DNA from: JAJKIV01 sp036741775
GTDB lineage: Bacteria > Gemmatimonadota > Gemmatimonadetes > Gemmatimonadales > Gemmatimonadaceae
Assembly: GCA_036741775.1 (NCBI GenBank)
Contig: DAINRQ010000004.1
Location: 62,001 to 126,000, forward strand
DNA length: 64,000 nucleotides
Direction of reading: 5' to 3'
Every line of letters starts with the position of its first letter. The stretch's first letter is position 1. The notes under the pieces were generated by a model. That model did no database searches. It was given only the letters and a program-made list of their open reading frames with translations, and was not told the origin of the DNA. Both the position numbers and the translations under genes were made by a program. Positions 53,512 to 62,281 of this stretch are shown here, piece by piece.

Positions 53512-54033
53512 TCAGTCCAGGCGGCTCAGCGCTGCGGAAAGGGCCGTGCAGACCGGCGCGCCGAAGCAGGTCAGCGTGACGCATTCTATCACTTCGTCGC
53601 CCTGCAGAAAGCTTCGCACTTCGCGAACAGCGATCTCGGCTGCTTCTGACACCGGATAGCCGTACACCCCACAGCTGATCGCGGGGAACGCAACGGTGCG
53701 CGCGCCATGGCTCGACGCGAGCTCGAGAGACTTGCGATACGCGGAGGCGAGCAGCTCGGGTTCCCCGTGGGTACCGCCCCGCCATACCGGTCCGACCGTG
53801 TGGATCACCCAGCGCGCCGGCAGGCGGTACGCCTTCGTGATCTTCGCCTGGCCGGTCGGGCACCCGCCGAGCGCGCGACATTCGGCAAGGAGCTCGGGGC
53901 CCGCTGCTCGATGGATCGCTCCGTCGACGCCCCCGCCGCCGAGCAGGGACTCGTTGGCGGCATTGACGATCGCGTCCACGGCGAGCGTGGTGATGTCCGC
54001 CTCGACGACCTCGATGCGGGACGTGGAGCTCAC
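53512..54033 (-). CDS. Macrodomain (O-acetyl-ADP-ribose deacetylase-like) protein
   Basis: A 173-residue macrodomain protein of the YmdB/MacroD type, which hydrolyses O-acetyl-ADP-ribose or removes ADP-ribose from proteins. It has the ribose-binding DAIVNAANESLLGGGGVDGAIHRAAG (split as DAIVNAANES and GGGGVDGAIHRAAG), the ITKAYRLPARWVIHTVGP strand and AFPAISCGVYGYP. I propose the GTG at 54031-54033 as start, one base after the TAA of lspA; the start and that stop both touch the octamer GCCTAACG. Such proximity implies co-transcription with lspA. Confidence 0.9.
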   Translation of the reverse strand: MSSTSRIEVVEADITTLAVDAIVNAANESLLGGGGVDGAIHRAAGPELLAECRALGGCPTGQAKITKAYRLPARWVIHTVGPVWRGGTHGEPELLASAYRKSLELASSHGARTVAFPAISCGVYGYPVSEAAEIAVREVRSFLQGDEVIECVTLTCFGAPVCTALSAALSRLD

Positions 54034-54034
54034 G

Positions 54035-54568
54035 TTAGGCGCTGGCGGTCGGGCCCGGCGGCGCCTGCGCCGTCTCGCTGCCGCGCCGCCAGAGGAGAAT
54101 CGCGAGTAGGATCGCGCCGCACGTGACGCCGATGTCGGCGAGGTTGAACGTCCAGAATCGCCACCCACCGACGCCGATGTCGATGAAGTCCACCACGCCG
54201 CGGTACACGCCACCCGGCGAACGTAGCCGGTCGAGCGCGTTGCCGATCGCGCCGCCCGCTACGAGCGCGAGCGCCGTTGCCTGTACGCGGTCGTGCGCGC
54301 CCGTGGAGCGGTATACACTCGCCAGCGCGATCAACACCCCGACAGCGATGGCCGTGAATCCCACACGCGAGTACCTGCCGAGCGAAAAGCTGAATGCCGC
54401 GCCCCGGTTGTACGCGAGCGTGAACTGCACCACTTCGCCGACGACGGGATGCGGTACATGCTCCGGCACGAGATGCTCCTCAGCCAGCCGCTTCGTCGTG
54501 CAATCGGCGAACACGAGCAACAGAAGAAGCGGCCAGAACGCCTTGGCTTTGCGAGTGAAACCAGTCAT
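54035..54568 (-). CDS. lspA: Lipoprotein signal peptidase (SPase II)
   Basis: A 177-residue inner-membrane aspartyl peptidase that removes signal peptides of prolipoproteins, of which this window encodes several (20147, 27326, 35829, 44181). Four hydrophobic helices are seen. Catalytic aspartates are D113 in GGAIGNALDR and D145 in FNLADIGV; YNRGAAFSF (53-61) is the third family motif, and VVDFID follows at 125-130. The start is ATG 54568. It is followed after one base by the macrodomain gene and preceded 21 bases upstream by the DUF4403 gene. Confidence 0.95.
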   Translation of the reverse strand: MTGFTRKAKAFWPLLLLLVFADCTTKRLAEEHLVPEHVPHPVVGEVVQFTLAYNRGAAFSFSLGRYSRVGFTAIAVGVLIALASVYRSTGAHDRVQATALALVAGGAIGNALDRLRSPGGVYRGVVDFIDIGVGGWRFWTFNLADIGVTCGAILLAILLWRRGSETAQAPPGPTASA

Positions 54569-54589
54569 CTGCTCACGACCGAGGTGGGG

Positions 54590-56053
54590 TCACTTCCGTG
54601 ACAGCGCGGGAATACGATTGACTTCCAGGCGGGCGCTTCCGTTCGCGCTCGCCCGCACGAGAATGCCCTGCGTGGTCGCACGCACGGCGAGGACGTCACC
54701 CGTGGTAATCTGCGTGACGAGAGTCGCGTTCTGCCCGAGCCGCCGGTTCATACCCCGCTCGAGCCGTTCACGTGCCTTCTCGACGAGATCGCCCGCCGGG
54801 AACCGCGCCCGCGTCCGGAGCAGGTTCTGGAAGTCATCGCGTCGTAACCACTCCAGCCCCCGTACGAGCATGTCGGCGCTTCCGACGTCATACGACAGGT
54901 CAGGAACATAGAGTTCTTTCGTTTCTGCGTCATACCGCGGCGTGCCCACGAAGTGCACGGTCCCGCTCGCGGTCCCGTCGAACCGCACCGCCAGTGCCAC
55001 TCGGCCCCCACCGATGCCGGAGAGCCGCGCGTCGCGGATGGTCACCCAGCGCGCGCCACGGTGGATGCGCCGCCCTCCGACGTTCTTGCGCAGAATTGCG
55101 TTCGCGACGTCATAGCCGAGCTTACCTTCGAGCAGCATGTGCAGTGATTGCGCGTGCTGTCCGTGCTGCTGCTCGAGCGGTGGAAGCGAGTCGGACCCGT
55201 CGGGCGGGCGCGGGCCCGTGATCACGCGAGGCTCGCCGGACAATCCGACATCGACCGACACCATGTTTGCCGACCCGGTGATCGGGCCGACGTGCACCCC
55301 CCGCGGTTGAAGGACGAGCCAAACGCTGTCGGACAGCCGGATAGGCCGCTGCAGAAGCCGCCACCACCGCTCGATCGGGGTCCGAACGTCGATCGTCGCG
55401 ATCTTCCGATCGACGAGGACGAGTCGTTTCGTGATCTCCGAGCGGGCGGCGTTCACGACGCGGTCGGTGACGTCGATCTTGAAGACGGTCACCTGGCACT
55501 GGTCGCGCCGCTCCTCGCTGAAGGGTGCCACGCGGGTCACGGCACTTCGGCCCCGGAGTCGCCAGTCGGGCGTCATGCGGAGGGTCGTCGCGATTTCCAC
55601 CGCCGCGCGAGGCCGCTCGACGCCCATCCCGCAGGACCCGTGAAGGTCCGCGCCAAGCGCGGTGTTGTACCATCCGCGCCCCTGGTATTGGAGCACGGTG
55701 CTGACCCGAATGGTGTTCCCATCGAACCGCACCTTGAACGCCTCACGCTCGGCGGCGAAAGCCGCGTGCATGCGGCGGTTGGATGCCAGGCGCCGGCGGT
55801 CGTTGATGTCACCGAAGCGCTGTGGCACCGATGCCTCCAGCGTCGCGATGGCGGGCGAGAGGTCGTACGTGATGGGCGCATCGACGACGGACGGCGGCAG
55901 CGTCGGCAAGGAGTCGACCCCGGTGTCGGCGACGGGAATGGGTGGCGGTGCATCGACGGCGCCAGTGCACGCCAGCGCAAGCGCAGCGAGCGCCGTGCTC
56001 GCTGCCCTCAGGTATCCGCGCTTCGTCCGCACCCGCTTGTGTCGGTCGATCAA
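54590..56053 (-). CDS. DUF4403 family lipoprotein
   Basis: A protein of about 487 residues belonging to the DUF4403 family. The proposed start is the TTG at 56051-56053, preceded by AGGACCAAGG, giving a signal peptide that ends LAALALAC with the lipid cysteine at residue 29. The mature protein has two similar halves; family segments include RGWYNTALGADLHGSCGMG, LVLVDRKIATIDVRTPIE, PIRLSDSVWLVLQPRGV and LSGIGGGRVALAVRFDG. DUF4403 folds like lipid-transfer BPI/TULIP-type proteins by prediction, but its role is unknown. It precedes lspA by 21 bases and follows a zinc-ribbon membrane protein by 25 bases, so the four genes may form one operon. Confidence 0.85.
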   Translation of the reverse strand: MIDRHKRVRTKRGYLRAASTALAALALACTGAVDAPPPIPVADTGVDSLPTLPPSVVDAPITYDLSPAIATLEASVPQRFGDINDRRRLASNRRMHAAFAAEREAFKVRFDGNTIRVSTVLQYQGRGWYNTALGADLHGSCGMGVERPRAAVEIATTLRMTPDWRLRGRSAVTRVAPFSEERRDQCQVTVFKIDVTDRVVNAARSEITKRLVLVDRKIATIDVRTPIERWWRLLQRPIRLSDSVWLVLQPRGVHVGPITGSANMVSVDVGLSGEPRVITGPRPPDGSDSLPPLEQQHGQHAQSLHMLLEGKLGYDVANAILRKNVGGRRIHRGARWVTIRDARLSGIGGGRVALAVRFDGTASGTVHFVGTPRYDAETKELYVPDLSYDVGSADMLVRGLEWLRRDDFQNLLRTRARFPAGDLVEKARERLERGMNRRLGQNATLVTQITTGDVLAVRATTQGILVRASANGSARLEVNRIPALSRK

Positions 56054-56078
56054 GGCCTTGGTCCTGGTTCCGCTGCTC

Positions 56079-57068
56079 CTATCCCCTTCTATGCTTCTTG
56101 ATCCAGTCCTCGACGAACGCCGGGAGGAACATGTTGTCGGCGATCGCCGCAACTTCCTCCGCCTCCTTCCATGCCTGCTCGAGCAGCGCGAGCTCGCCCT
56201 CCAGCGCGCGCCGCTCGCTGTCCTCGTGCGCCGCCATCTCGAGCGCGAGGCGCATGGATTCCGGCAGCGACGAGATCTTCGGCTTCTCACGACGCATCGC
56301 TTCACGCGCGGCGACGTCGAAAAAGCGCATTGGATCGGCCTGGCGTTCGATCAACGATACGGCCTCGCTGACGCGATCCCGAGAGCCTCCGAACCGGTTC
56401 AATTGTGGCAGGAGTTTGCCTAGAGCGCGAATTGCCGGGTCACCCTCGACCGTGACGATCTGTTTGCGGTGCGGGAGTCCGAGCTGCCACCGGTCCTCCC
56501 CTGCCTGTACGAGGCGAAGGTGCGCCAAATGTTTGCCTCGCACCGTGACGTCGCCTACCTCGGCGACGGGTAACCGGGCGACGACGCGGTCCGGCGACCC
56601 CTTGACGATGCGCTCGCCCATCTGCCCGATGAGCCATCCGAACCCGCCGATACCGATGCCCGCGGCCGCGCCGCCGGCGACGAGCGCGCCTAACGCGCCA
56701 AGGCCGATGCCGACCTTGATGATGGCGTCGCGGCGTCGCCGGCCAAGCTGGTCGCCGTACCGCCAGGCGGCGAACTCGGGCCGCTCAGGGCGCCCGATGC
56801 GCACGAGCTCGACGCCGGAGCGGAGACGTGCGAGGCCGATCTGATCGGTCGACACCCGGAGCCGCGTCTCGCGAAAGAGGCGCTCGCATTCCTCGATGGC
56901 CTCCCATCGTTCCTCCGTGGGCGTCAGGTTCCACTGCCGGCATCGTCGGCACACGACCCACAACCGGCCGCGCGCCGGGTCGAACGCGAGCCGCCGTCCC
57001 ACCGGGAAATGCTCGACGGCATCGTTCGCTTCGAGCGGAGCGTGGCAGAAGATGCAGGTGGAGTACAT
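56079..57068 (-). CDS. Zinc-ribbon protein with a glycine-rich membrane segment
   Basis: A 329-residue protein from ATG 57066-57068. The N-terminus is a zinc ribbon (YSTCIFCHAPL, C5 and C8; VVCRRCRQWN about residue 40). A glycine-rich hydrophobic segment follows at about 120-150 (IGLGALGALVAGGAAAGIGI), resembling a glycine-zipper membrane helix. The C-terminal part (about 160-329) is mixed and ends in a helical, acidic stretch (EGELALLEQAWKEAEEVAAIADN). I do not recognise a named family. It overlaps nothing and lies 25 bases before the DUF4403 start, so it probably heads that operon. It diverges from the aldo/keto reductase. Confidence 0.7.
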   Translation of the reverse strand: MYSTCIFCHAPLEANDAVEHFPVGRRLAFDPARGRLWVVCRRCRQWNLTPTEERWEAIEECERLFRETRLRVSTDQIGLARLRSGVELVRIGRPERPEFAAWRYGDQLGRRRRDAIIKVGIGLGALGALVAGGAAAGIGIGGFGWLIGQMGERIVKGSPDRVVARLPVAEVGDVTVRGKHLAHLRLVQAGEDRWQLGLPHRKQIVTVEGDPAIRALGKLLPQLNRFGGSRDRVSEAVSLIERQADPMRFFDVAAREAMRREKPKISSLPESMRLALEMAAHEDSERRALEGELALLEQAWKEAEEVAAIADNMFLPAFVEDWIKKHRRG

Positions 57069-57079
57069 CGGTGATTCGC

Positions 57080-57160
57080 AATATGAGTCGCGGGATCGGG
57101 AATCGGGAACCGCCCGCCGAAGGCAGGCGGAGGGAACCGGGAACCGGAACAGGACATCAC
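57080..57160. repeat. GGGAATCGGG/GGGAACCGG intergenic repeat
   Basis: The 141-base gap between divergent genes carries units GGGATCGGGAATCGGGAACC and GAGGGAACCGGGAACCGGAA around a small palindrome, GCCCGCCGAAGGCAGGCGG. The same units make the linker of the BMP ATPase (16940-17045). Confidence 0.6.
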
Positions 57161-57209
57161 GCTCGCAGCCGCAAACGACAATCACTGACGACCAACGACT
57201 CGAGACTCC

Positions 57210-58199
57210 GTGCAATACACTCGGCTTGGCACAACCGGCATGTCGGTTTCCCGCATCTGCCTCGGATGCATGAGTTACGGCAGCCCGAAATGGCGCCCGT
57301 GGGTGCTCGATGAGCAGGCCGCGCGGCCGTTCTTTCGTCAGGCGCTCGACCGCGGGATCAACTTCTTCGACACCGCGGACATGTACTCACTCGGCGTGAG
57401 TGAGGAGATCACGGGGCGTGCGCTCCGCGACATGGCAAACCTCGAGGAGATCGTCATTGCCACGAAGGCGTACTGGCCGATGAGCGAGGGGCAGAACATG
57501 CGTGGCCTGTCGCGCAAGCACCTAACCCAGGCGTGCGAGGCGAGTCTTCGCCGGCTCGGCATCGAGACGATCGACCTCTATCAAATCCACCGATTCGACC
57601 CGAACACTCCGATCGATGAGACGCTCCGTGCACTCGACGACCTCGTGCGCCAGGGCAAGGTGCGCTACATCGGCGCGAGCTCGGGCCCGGCGTGGCAGAT
57701 GATGAAAGCGCTCAGCGCCTCGGAGCGAAACGGGTGGGCACGGTTCGTCTCGATGCAGAATCACTACAACCTCGTCTACCGCGAGGAGGAACGAGAGATG
57801 ATTCCGCTGTGCCTGTCGGAGGGGATCGGAGTCATCCCGTGGTCTCCGCTCGCGCGCGGTCTGCTCGCTCGCGCAGGGGAACCCGCTGCATCGCAATCCA
57901 CTTCGTCGTCGACGACGCGCGCCGAGACGGACACGATCGCGCCGAAGCTTTACGACACCCCCGAGGACGCCGACGTGGTTGCCGCGGTCGGTCGAGTCGC
58001 CGACGCGCGCGGCATCACGCCGGCGGAAGTGTCGCTCGCGTGGCTGTTATCGCGGCCCGCGGTCGTCGCGCCGATCATAGGCGCGACGAAGCCCGAGCAT
58101 CTCGATGCGGCGATACGTGCGCTGGACGTCACGCTCACTGCCGAGGAGGTGGCGGAGTTGGAGGCGCCGTACCAGCCACACGTGGTGAAGGGGCACTGA
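57210..58199 (+). CDS. Aldo/keto reductase
   Basis: A 329-residue NADPH-dependent (alpha/beta)8-barrel oxidoreductase. The catalytic tetrad is visible: D54 and Y59 (INFFDTADMYSLG), K86 (VIATKAYW) and H127 (LYQIHRFD). The coenzyme-binding end includes IIGATKPEHLDAAIRAL. It is closest in pattern to the AKR11/12-type general stress and aldehyde reductases (YhdN/YajO-like). The GTG at 57210 is the start, giving the expected MQYTRLGTTG. It diverges from the zinc-ribbon gene and converges with the permease gene, separated by a perfect hairpin. The substrate is unknown. Confidence 0.93.
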   Translation: MQYTRLGTTGMSVSRICLGCMSYGSPKWRPWVLDEQAARPFFRQALDRGINFFDTADMYSLGVSEEITGRALRDMANLEEIVIATKAYWPMSEGQNMRGLSRKHLTQACEASLRRLGIETIDLYQIHRFDPNTPIDETLRALDDLVRQGKVRYIGASSGPAWQMMKALSASERNGWARFVSMQNHYNLVYREEEREMIPLCLSEGIGVIPWSPLARGLLARAGEPAASQSTSSSTTRAETDTIAPKLYDTPEDADVVAAVGRVADARGITPAEVSLAWLLSRPAVVAPIIGATKPEHLDAAIRALDVTLTAEEVAELEAPYQPHVVKGH

Positions 58200-58216
58200 C
58201 GACGGTCGCGCCTGGT

Positions 58217-58252
58217 GAGGGCTGCGAGCTGGCCTCCCAGCTCGCAGCCCTC
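58217..58252. terminator. Perfect hairpin between convergent genes
   Basis: A 16-bp perfect stem (GAGGGCTGCGAGCTGG, 58217-58232, with its complement at 58237-58252) and a 4-base loop lie in the 68-base gap between two converging genes. There is no T-run, so it is a likely bidirectional transcription stop rather than a classical intrinsic terminator. The sequence belongs to the AGCT-rich repeat group (family D). Confidence 0.55.
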
Positions 58253-58267
58253 TGCGACAGTCGCCGC

Positions 58268-60685
58268 CTACTCCGTTCCGCGTAGCGCCACCAGTGGATC
58301 CACGGCCGCCGCTCGTCGCGCCGGGATGTACGTTGCCGCCATCGCGACGAATGCCAGCAGCGCCGGTGCCGCGACGTGCGTCAACAGGTCGGACGCCTCG
58401 ACGCCGTAGAGCACGCGCTGCATCACGCGCGTCAGGTACAACGCGCTCACGATGCCGATCGCCACGCCGATGAGCGTGAGGCGGGTGCCCTGGCGCAGGA
58501 CCATGCCGATGACATCGCGCCGATCCGCGCCTAACGCCATCCGCACGCCGATCTCCCGGGTGCGCTGCACGACCGCGTAGCTCACGAGCGCGTACACGCC
58601 GATCGCGGCGAGGAGGAGCGCCACGACGGCGAACGACACGAGAAGCGTTGTCTGGAAGCGCGTCCCGGCGATCGAGTCCGACATGAGCGACGCCATCGTC
58701 CACTCTTCGACGGGCAGGTTCGGGTCGACGGCCCACACGTCGCGCCGCATCGCGTCCACGAGTGTCAGCGGGTCGACCGCGGTGCGCACGACCATGGTCA
58801 CCGACACCTCTGGCGCCTGCGACCACGCGACGAACATCTGCGGAGCGATCTCGCCCGTGAGGAAACGCTGCCGCACGTCGCGGAGCACACCGACCACGTC
58901 GGCCTTCTTCCCGTCGCCGAGGGTGATGCGGTGGCCGATCGGATTCTCGTCGCCCCAGAACCGGCGCGCCATCGTTTCGTTGATCACCACCACCCGGTCG
59001 GCGGTCGCATGGTCATCGGCCGTGAGCAGCCCGCGTCCGCGTACGACGGTCATTCCCATCGCGCGGAAATAGTCGGGAGTCACCGCGGTGACATACGCGT
59101 TCGGTCCGTGGCCGTGGTCTCGATCGGCTGGGCGGCCATCGATCGTGACCTCCGTGTCGGGACCGCCACTCTCGAGCGGGAGTGCACGGGTCGAGCCGAC
59201 CGCGGTCACCCCCGGCAGTCGGCGAATCCGCGCTTCCACCTGCTTTACGAACCGCTCGCGTGATTCCGGGGGTCCATACCTGACGAATGGGAGGTCGAGG
59301 TCGACCGCGATGACGCTTTCGGGGTTGAAGCCGAGCGGGATGGCGCGCAGCCGGTCGAAGCTCCGCATCATGAGTCCCGCTCCCGCGAGCAGCACAACGG
59401 CGAGCGCCAGCTCCGCGATCACGAGCGCCCCACGCCCCGCGCGACCGCGCCGCGGCGCAGCGACGCGGGTACCGTCCTTGAGTACGTCCTGCAGCCGTGC
59501 GCGCGCACCCACCAGCGCGGGGAGCACGCCGCAGACGAGTGCCGTGAGCGCGCCCACGGCGACAGTGAAGGCGACGACCCTCGCGTCGACGGCGACGGCT
59601 TGGGTATGCGGCAGGGAATGGCGTGCGGAGCTACGCAGAAAGTCCGCACCCCACAGCGCGAGCAGAACCCCGAACAACGCCCCGCCCGCCGAGAGCAACA
59701 CGCTCTCGGCGGCGAGATGCCTCACGACACGTCCCACCGATGCGCCGAGCGCGCGGCGAAGGGCGATCTCGTGGTGGCGGGTGGTCGCGCGCGCCACGAG
59801 CAGACTCGCGACGTTCGCGCACGCGATGAGCAGAACAAAACCGACGGCGCCCAGGAGCACGAAGAGCGCGCGGCGGACCGGACCAACGACCAGATCGGGC
59901 AGGCGGTCCGCAGTGAGCAGCCAGCCCTTGTTCGTTTGCGGGAAGTCGCGCGCGTGCCGCGCCGAGAGTGTCGCCAGCTCGGCCCGCGCCGTCTCGAGCG
60001 TCGCGTTAGGCGCGAGCCGCGCGAGCACCTCGAACGCCTGCGCGCCGCGCTCCATCTGCGAGAACGCTTCGGGCAGCGCGAAGAAGAAGTCCGGCGACCC
60101 GGCTGGTCGGGGCCAGCTGGCGGCGGCGGGCACCACGCCGACGACAACCCGCGCCGTGCCGTTGATCATGACGGGCCTACCGACGATCGACGAGTCGCCT
60201 CCGAAGCGCGACCGCCATAGCCCTTCGCCCAGGATGGTCACGTCGGGCGAGTCCATGCCTGCGAACTCGTCAGGCACGAAGAGGCGGCCAACGAGCGGCG
60301 AGACTGGCATCACACGGAAGAAGTCGCGCGAGACGATGGCCGCGCTCACCTCGGCGGGGTCCCCGCGTCCTGTGAGGACCACGTTGCGCATCGCGATCGC
60401 GGCGACGCTCTCGAACGCCGATATCTCGGTCCGCACGTCAGCGAAATCGGGCCCAGCGACCGGATTGCCCACCCACCCCCGCTCGAGCTGATTGGCTCGT
60501 ACACTGATGAGACGGTCGGGATCGGGGACCCTGAGTGGCCGCAGGAGCACTCCGTTGACCACGCTGAAGATCGAGGCGGTTCCGCCGATGCCGAGCGCGA
60601 GAATGGCGATGGCGGCGAGCGTGAACGCCGGGCTCCGACGAAGCGTGCGAGCAGCGAGGCGCAGGTCAGCGAGTAGCGTGTCCAT
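58268..60685 (-). CDS. Orphan FtsX/MacB-like ABC permease (ADOP type)
   Basis: A permease of about 805 residues with two FtsX-like halves. Each has a membrane segment and a periplasmic MacB_PCD-type domain: LAARTLRRSPAFTLAAIAILALGIGG near the N-terminus, two central helical groups, then VRTREIGVRMALGADRRDV and the closing PARRAAAVDPLVALRGTE. It fits the large duplicated permeases often called ADOP, common in Acidobacteriota and Gemmatimonadota. No ATPase gene is adjacent. ATG 60685 is preferred over 60700. The cargo, if any, is unknown; relatives act in efflux or envelope stress. Confidence 0.88.
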   Translation of the reverse strand: MDTLLADLRLAARTLRRSPAFTLAAIAILALGIGGTASIFSVVNGVLLRPLRVPDPDRLISVRANQLERGWVGNPVAGPDFADVRTEISAFESVAAIAMRNVVLTGRGDPAEVSAAIVSRDFFRVMPVSPLVGRLFVPDEFAGMDSPDVTILGEGLWRSRFGGDSSIVGRPVMINGTARVVVGVVPAAASWPRPAGSPDFFFALPEAFSQMERGAQAFEVLARLAPNATLETARAELATLSARHARDFPQTNKGWLLTADRLPDLVVGPVRRALFVLLGAVGFVLLIACANVASLLVARATTRHHEIALRRALGASVGRVVRHLAAESVLLSAGGALFGVLLALWGADFLRSSARHSLPHTQAVAVDARVVAFTVAVGALTALVCGVLPALVGARARLQDVLKDGTRVAAPRRGRAGRGALVIAELALAVVLLAGAGLMMRSFDRLRAIPLGFNPESVIAVDLDLPFVRYGPPESRERFVKQVEARIRRLPGVTAVGSTRALPLESGGPDTEVTIDGRPADRDHGHGPNAYVTAVTPDYFRAMGMTVVRGRGLLTADDHATADRVVVINETMARRFWGDENPIGHRITLGDGKKADVVGVLRDVRQRFLTGEIAPQMFVAWSQAPEVSVTMVVRTAVDPLTLVDAMRRDVWAVDPNLPVEEWTMASLMSDSIAGTRFQTTLLVSFAVVALLLAAIGVYALVSYAVVQRTREIGVRMALGADRRDVIGMVLRQGTRLTLIGVAIGIVSALYLTRVMQRVLYGVEASDLLTHVAAPALLAFVAMAATYIPARRAAAVDPLVALRGTE

Positions 60686-61018
60686 GAGCAGTGCGGGCAA
60701 GGCCTGTCGTCAGGCAGGAGGACTGCGGCAGCGTGAACCGACGCCACCCGGCAAAGCACGGACGAGGCCAACCTTTCGGATCGCCGGAAGCGATTGGTCC
60801 GCGTGCAGTTAGGCGCGCACCGCCCAGTCGCACGCCCCGCGGGAGTGTCCGGTATCGGGACACGCTGCGCGCCATCGAACGCCGAAACATTGAACCTGGC
60901 TGCAGCCGCGAGCCCGGCAGCCAGCTCCGAGCCTCGCTGCTGTCAATAGCCCTCCAGCTCGGAGCTGCAGCTAGCAGCCTTCCAGCCACCAGCTCGCCTT
61001 CCAGCTCGCAGCCCCACC
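60686..61018. repeat. AGCT-rich intergenic repeat (family D) upstream of the permease
   Basis: These 333 bases hold no convincing gene. From about 60895 to 61014 the sequence repeats CCAGCTCGGAGCTGCAGC, CCTTCCAGCCACCAGCTCG and related units, the same as at 8546-8767. The part from 60686 to 60894 shows the likely promoter region of the permease and an octamer-like AGTTAGGC near 60807, with nothing else recognisable. Confidence 0.65.
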
Positions 61019-62263
61019 TCAATACCGACCTTCTGCTCCGGCGACAACACGCACCGTATCACGCGCGATGAGCAGCTCCTCGTCGGTGGGAATCACCCAG
61101 ACCGCGAGTCGAGAAGCGGCAGTCGTTATGCGCCCTTCCGCGCCGTTGACCATCGACGCGTTCGCTGCGTCGTCGAGCTCGACCCCCATCCATCCCAACC
61201 CCGAGCACACCCTCGCGCGGACCTCAGGCGCGTTCTCACCGATTCCGCCAGCGAACACGATCGCGTCTGCCCCGTCGAGCGCCGCGAGATACGAGCCGAT
61301 GTACTTCCGCGCGCGATAGCAGAAGATCTCGATCGCGAGACGCGCGCGACGGTCCGCGTTCTCCTGCGCCTCGGCGAGCAGCTCGCGCATGTCGTTCGTC
61401 AGCCCCGACAGGCCGAGCAGCCCCGATTGCTTGTTGAGCAGGTTGTCCACGTCCGATGGCGACCACCCCTCCTTCACCCCGAGGTACTCGAGTACGGCGG
61501 GGTCGAGATCTCCCGAGCGCGTCCCCATCACGAGCCCCTCGAGCGGGGTGAACCCCATGGAGGTATCCACCGAGTTACCGCCCGCGATCGCGCACGCGGA
61601 GCACCCGTTGCCAAGGTGCAGCGTGATGATGCGCGTGCGTTCACGCGGAACGCCCGTGAGCTCACGCCATCGGTACGCGACGTAGCGGTGCGACGTCCCA
61701 TGAAAGCCGTACCGGCGAACCTTGTGACGGCGGTAGAGCTGATAGGGAATCGCGTACAGATACGCGTGCTCGGGGATCGTCTGGTGAAACGCGGTATCGA
61801 ACACGGCGACGTGCGGCACCTCCGCGCCGAGGACCGCGCGCACGGCCGCGATCCCCTTGAGGTTGTGCGGGTTGTGGAGCGGCGCGAGGTCGATCATCTC
61901 GTCGATCTCGCGGAGCACGGTGTCGTCGATGCGCACGGAGCGCGTGAACTGCTCGCCGCCGTGGACGACGCGATGCCCGACCGCGTCGATCTCGCGGACG
62001 GCGCCGATGACCGGTCCGGACTCGGGCGACGCGAGCCAGCTGACGACGTATTCGACCGCCGCGCGCAGATCACGCAGCGAGGCGGTGTCGCGCACCACGT
62101 CACCCTTCGTTGTCCGGAGCGTGAGCACCGCCTCGCCGCCGATCCGCTCGATGACGCCGCGCGCGAGTTTCTCGTCCGTGTGGTTCGCCATGCGGTCGGC
62201 ATCCGTGCGAACGAGCTGGAACTTGAGCGTCGAGGAGCCCGCGTTGATGACGAGAACGTTCAT
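61019..62263 (-). CDS. ackA: Acetate kinase
   Basis: A 414-residue kinase that interconverts acetate + ATP and acetyl phosphate + ADP. The N-terminal phosphate-binding segment is VINAGSSTLKFQL (5-17). Other hallmarks are VGHRVVHGGEQFT, HNPHNLKGI, VFDTAFHQTIPEHAYLYAIP, RRYGFHGTSHRYV, HLGNGCSACAI, FTPLEGLVMGTRSGDLDP and FAGGIGENAPEVR. It is complete and of normal length. The usual partner pta is not in this window. The neighbouring threonine-dehydratase-like gene begins 18 bases upstream on the same strand. Confidence 0.97.
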   Translation of the reverse strand: MNVLVINAGSSTLKFQLVRTDADRMANHTDEKLARGVIERIGGEAVLTLRTTKGDVVRDTASLRDLRAAVEYVVSWLASPESGPVIGAVREIDAVGHRVVHGGEQFTRSVRIDDTVLREIDEMIDLAPLHNPHNLKGIAAVRAVLGAEVPHVAVFDTAFHQTIPEHAYLYAIPYQLYRRHKVRRYGFHGTSHRYVAYRWRELTGVPRERTRIITLHLGNGCSACAIAGGNSVDTSMGFTPLEGLVMGTRSGDLDPAVLEYLGVKEGWSPSDVDNLLNKQSGLLGLSGLTNDMRELLAEAQENADRRARLAIEIFCYRARKYIGSYLAALDGADAIVFAGGIGENAPEVRARVCSGLGWMGVELDDAANASMVNGAEGRITTAASRLAVWVIPTDEELLIARDTVRVVAGAEGRY

Positions 62264-62281
62264 GGAATCACTCCCCGACGT

